DNA of 19,411 nt from Acidobacteriota bacterium (GTDB lineage Bacteria; Acidobacteriota; Terriglobia; UBA7540): the NCBI GenBank assembly GCA_021827255.1, contig JAKAWO010000015.1:1-19411 (forward strand). The letters are read 5' to 3'. The position numbers and the translations under genes are program-made. Below the pieces are notes generated by a model, which worked only from the letters and a program-made list of their open reading frames with translations, did not search any database and was not told the origin of the DNA. This document shows, piece by piece, positions 16,835 through 19,411 of the stretch; position 1 is the first letter of the stretch, and each line of letters opens with the position of its first letter.

Positions 16835-18667
16835 TCAGCCCGATGACTTTGGCTTGGCGTGTTCGATTTGCTGGATTTGTTGCATTGCCGCCTTCTCGTG
16901 GGGATGGTTAGCGAGTTCCAGCCTAAACTGGCGCAAAGCGCCCGTATAGTCACCTTTTTGCTGGAGCACGAGGCCCAAGGCAAAGTGGTAGCCGAGCCCC
17001 TGTGAATCAAGCTGAATCGCCCGGCGAAATGAAGCCTCGGCAAATTCATCATGCCCTCGCTTCATGGAGCTTAGGCCAAGATAGAAATATTCATCCGGGA
17101 CACTGCCATCCAGGGCGATAGCGCGGCGAAGGTACTTGTCGGCCCCTTGAAGGTCGCTAAGCTGGTAATAGGTATAGCCAAGATTGTAGTTCGCATACCA
17201 GAGCTGCGGATCGCGCTCCAAGACCTCATGATAGAGTCGGATTGCCGCGCCGTATTGGCCCAGCTCGCCATAAACACTGGCCAGGTCAGTCACCGCAGCA
17301 TTGCTGCTTGGCACCTTCGTCGCGCCTCTCGAGTATAGAAGGAGATCGTTGGCCCAGTAGGAGTCCTGCTTCGATGTGGCCGTGCCCAAGAACGCAGCTA
17401 GAGCCAGGAAGGCGAGGCATTGAAATGCGGGCTCTCCAAAAGCGCGAACCGGCAATGAGCCAAGGGGGCGCAACGCCAAGCCCAACAAGATTCCGAAGCC
17501 AATGAGCGGAAGGTAAAGATATCGGTCATGAGCCGTCTCGCCCTTCGCAAATAAAGAGAGGTCAGCCAGCGGCATCAACGGCACGATCACCCATACCAAG
17601 GCGAACACGAGCACTCGAGCTGCTTCCGGACGAACCTTCGCCAGCCTGCGGTACCAAACCCAAAGTCCGACCGCCACCACCGCGAGTCCCACCATCGGGA
17701 AGATAAACCTGGGGGAGCTTGGGCTCGTGACGTAAGGCAGCTCGTAAAACACGCAGAGATCAAAGGGCCAAACGAGATGCTGGAAGTAAAACCAGAGCAG
17801 TGATGGCCAGGTCAGAATGATGGTTGACAGGGGAAGCGGATTCACCACGTGGGCGAAGCCGCGCAGCACCCGCGACCGAACCATCGCGTACACCGCGGTC
17901 AGAAAAACGTAGGGGAGAGTTCTCAGGACGCTCGCCCTCAGGCGTTGTCCCCACCGCCCAAGCCTCGATTGAGCGGTCAAGCCTTCTGGCCAAATCCATT
18001 CGAAGGCGAACACCAGGACCGGCAAAATGACCCCGGTTTCCTTGGCCAAAAGCGTCAAGGCGTAAAAGAATAGCGAGGCGACAAGCCATCCCAAGCGGCG
18101 GGGTCTGCGTTCCCGCCAATTAACGTAAAATATGAACGATGGAAGCAAGCACAGGGCAAGCAACGGGTCGGATACTCCCGATACCCAGGCTACGGACTCG
18201 ATGTGGGCTGGGTGAAGAGCAAAAACTAAGGCGGCGAAAACGGCAATCCAGCGGTCCTGAGTGATTCTTCGCACCAGCCCAAAAACCATTAACGTAACGG
18301 CCAGATGGACCAGCACGGTGGTCAGATGCCAGCCCATCGGATGGAGGCCGAAGAGAGTGTGATTCAGGAGAAACCAGACCAAAAATAGCGGGCGATAATA
18401 ATTGGCCAGGATCCTCGGGGCGGCAAAGATCCAAATCTGCTTGGTGAACAGGACGCTCAAATAACGCCAGGAATGGACGTAGTGGTTCTCCACCACTTGT
18501 CCCCGGTCGTCGAGGACGAACTGAAACCAGAGCGTTCCCACGTAAGTCGCAAACCCAAGGACAAGCACCAATCCGACCAGGAACCCCGTGGGCAGCGAGG
18601 AGCCTTGATGTGGACGCGGCTGCGGCTCGGCGGTCGGAGCAAGCCCCGCAGCTTTAACGCCTAACAT
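16835..18667 (-). CDS. TMTC-like polytopic membrane protein with TPR tail (short copy)
   Basis: A 610-residue paralogue of the TMTC-like protein encoded downstream (11912-13915). It has the same layout. An acidic pair in FQFVLDDRGQVVENHYVHSW (D53, D54) is followed by NYYRPLFLVWFLL, ALHPAHIESVAWVSGVSDPL, LLAKETGVILPVL and HDRYLYLPLIGFG. About ten membrane helices are followed by three to four TPR units (about 452-595). The family resembles GT-C transferases. Glycosyl transfer is a possibility, not a demonstrated function. The gene starts 20 bases after the sigma-54 activator. Its only strong ribosome-binding site, AGGAGGAGG at 18681-18689, lies 13 bases before the ATG and overlaps the activator's TAG stop. 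A nearer GAGG is 3-4 bases from the ATG. Confidence 0.86.
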   Translation of the reverse strand: MLGVKAAGLAPTAEPQPRPHQGSSLPTGFLVGLVLVLGFATYVGTLWFQFVLDDRGQVVENHYVHSWRYLSVLFTKQIWIFAAPRILANYYRPLFLVWFLLNHTLFGLHPMGWHLTTVLVHLAVTLMVFGLVRRITQDRWIAVFAALVFALHPAHIESVAWVSGVSDPLLALCLLPSFIFYVNWRERRPRRLGWLVASLFFYALTLLAKETGVILPVLVFAFEWIWPEGLTAQSRLGRWGQRLRASVLRTLPYVFLTAVYAMVRSRVLRGFAHVVNPLPLSTIILTWPSLLWFYFQHLVWPFDLCVFYELPYVTSPSSPRFIFPMVGLAVVAVGLWVWYRRLAKVRPEAARVLVFALVWVIVPLMPLADLSLFAKGETAHDRYLYLPLIGFGILLGLALRPLGSLPVRAFGEPAFQCLAFLALAAFLGTATSKQDSYWANDLLLYSRGATKVPSSNAAVTDLASVYGELGQYGAAIRLYHEVLERDPQLWYANYNLGYTYYQLSDLQGADKYLRRAIALDGSVPDEYFYLGLSSMKRGHDEFAEASFRRAIQLDSQGLGYHFALGLVLQQKGDYTGALRQFRLELANHPHEKAAMQQIQQIEHAKPKSSG

Positions 18668-18680
18668 GGGCCTCGGGGAA

Positions 18681-18689
18681 CCTCCTCCT
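18681..18689 (-). promoter_or_regulatory. Purine-rich ribosome-binding site overlapping the activator stop
   Basis: AGGAGGAGG on the minus strand begins inside the TAG stop of the sigma-54 activator and lies 13 bases before the ATG of the next gene. The spacing is longer than usual. It nevertheless suggests that translation of the TMTC-like gene depends on termination of the activator, which ties the two together. Confidence 0.5.
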
Positions 18690-19411
18690 AAATCCCGTGC
18701 TTTTTGGCATAGTGGCGGAAGGATCGGTACGACATGTGCAGGAGTTCCGCAGCGTGAAGCCGGACGCCATTGGCAAGCCGGAGGGCTTCCATCAAGTACT
18801 GCTTCTCCACTCGGTTCATATGGTCTTCAAAATCGAGACCCTCTTTCGGAATTTGAACGCCCCTGGACTCCAAGCCCTCAAGCCCCCTCACGGACTCGGG
18901 TAGATGCTCGAAACCGACCACGCCATCCCGCTCGCCACTCACCGCCACGGCGTGCTCGACGGCATTTTCGAGCTCGCGCACATTGCCGGGCCATGCGTGA
19001 TGCTTCAAGGCACTGAGGGCAGTGGGAGCGAAGTCATGGATCGGTTTTCCCATTTGAAGCGTAAATTTTTTAAGAAAGTGGTGAGCTAACGGTTCGATGT
19101 CCTCCGGCCGTTCCCGCAAGGGAGGGACGTGAATGGGAATCACGCTGATGCGATAATAAAAATCCTCCCGAAACTGGCCGGCGGCGACCATGGCCTTCAG
19201 ATCGCGGTTGGTGGAAGCGATCAGCCGGACATCCACAGGAATATCCTGTGTTCCGCCCAGCGGCCGAATAACCCTTTCCTGAAGCACGCGAAGCAATTTG
19301 ACCTGCATGCTCGGACTGGTCTCGCCAATTTCGTCCAGAAAAAGCGTTCCCCCACTGGCCGATTCGATGATTCCTTTTCTATTCGTATCAGCGCCCGTGA
19401 AGGCTCCCTTG
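18688..19411 (-). CDS. Sigma-54-dependent transcriptional activator, PilR/NtrC type (5' end outside window)
   Basis: The C-terminal 240 residues of an AAA+ enhancer-binding protein; the receiver or other sensory domain and the Walker A motif lie beyond the right edge. Visible are the GAFTGA loop that contacts sigma-54 (second to seventh codon of the visible part), Walker B in GGTLFLDEIGE, the sensor-I block RLIASTNRDL, and the segment FREDFYYRISVIPIHVPPLR containing the arginine-finger region. HAWPGNVRELENAVEHAVAV completes the AAA+ domain. The C-terminus is a Fis-type helix-turn-helix (GVRLHAAELLHMSYRSFRHY, then AKKHGI), a sequence style typical of PilR-like activators. It is the first gene of the group in the window and would be expected to act at GG-N10-GC promoters. 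No such promoter was found inside the window. Confidence 0.95.
   Translation of the reverse strand, partial: KGAFTGADTNRKGIIESASGGTLFLDEIGETSPSMQVKLLRVLQERVIRPLGGTQDIPVDVRLIASTNRDLKAMVAAGQFREDFYYRISVIPIHVPPLRERPEDIEPLAHHFLKKFTLQMGKPIHDFAPTALSALKHHAWPGNVRELENAVEHAVAVSGERDGVVGFEHLPESVRGLEGLESRGVQIPKEGLDFEDHMNRVEKQYLMEALRLANGVRLHAAELLHMSYRSFRHYAKKHGI

Noticed and set aside
17300..17325. TTGGCAC-type sequence considered as a sigma-54 promoter
   Set aside because: The GC element at the required spacing is not matched, the sequence is on the plus strand and it lies inside the TMTC-like coding region.

Overview
All 19 genes I can support lie on the minus strand, so transcription runs from high to low coordinates. 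The best guess for the source is an Acidobacteriota-type Gram-negative bacterium. Three things point that way: a LolA-like lipoprotein carrier, two TMTC-like polytopic membrane proteins with C-terminal TPRs, and moderately GC-rich DNA. This is inference from gene style; there is no rRNA marker. No tRNA, rRNA, CRISPR, insertion sequence or long repeat was seen.

Region A (about 1-8110) is a respiratory complex I cluster in the order nuoC-nuoD-nuoH-nuoI-nuoJ-nuoK-nuoL-nuoM, with nuoM running off the left edge. The genes look intact, and most of the catalytic and proton-channel residues looked for are present. Two things are missing. nuoE, nuoF and nuoG (the NADH-input module) are absent between nuoD and nuoH, and nuoA and nuoB are absent upstream of nuoC. 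NuoH carries an extra hydrophobic insertion, NuoC a proline-rich N-terminal extension, and NuoK an extra acidic residue next to its key glutamate. Junctions that overlap (H/I, J/K) alternate with untranslated gaps of 107-159 bases.

Region B (8135-10438) holds three small genes packed directly upstream of nuoC: a pilin-like anchored protein, a CPBP/CAAX-type intramembrane protease and a protein with a BamE-like C-terminal end. The spacing suggests that they may be co-transcribed with nuo. A small cupin gene (10713-11039) lies upstream of them, separated by a 274-base gap.

Region C (11236-19411) looks like one long operon. In transcription order it contains: a sigma-54-dependent activator of the PilR/NtrC type (5' end outside the window), a TMTC-like TPR protein, an ABC ATPase, an ABC-2 permease, an anchored TPR protein with a pseudopilin-like C-terminal motif, a second TMTC-like TPR protein and a LolA-like periplasmic carrier. 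Stops and starts overlap at ATPase/permease, permease/TPR and TMTC/LolA. The set reads as an envelope export or glycosylation system of unknown substrate, and it is the most interesting part of the window.

No stretch longer than 300 bases lacks a gene. The longest gaps are 10439-10712, 11040-11235, 13916-14080 and 7295-7453, and nothing convincing was found in them beyond the short sites listed.
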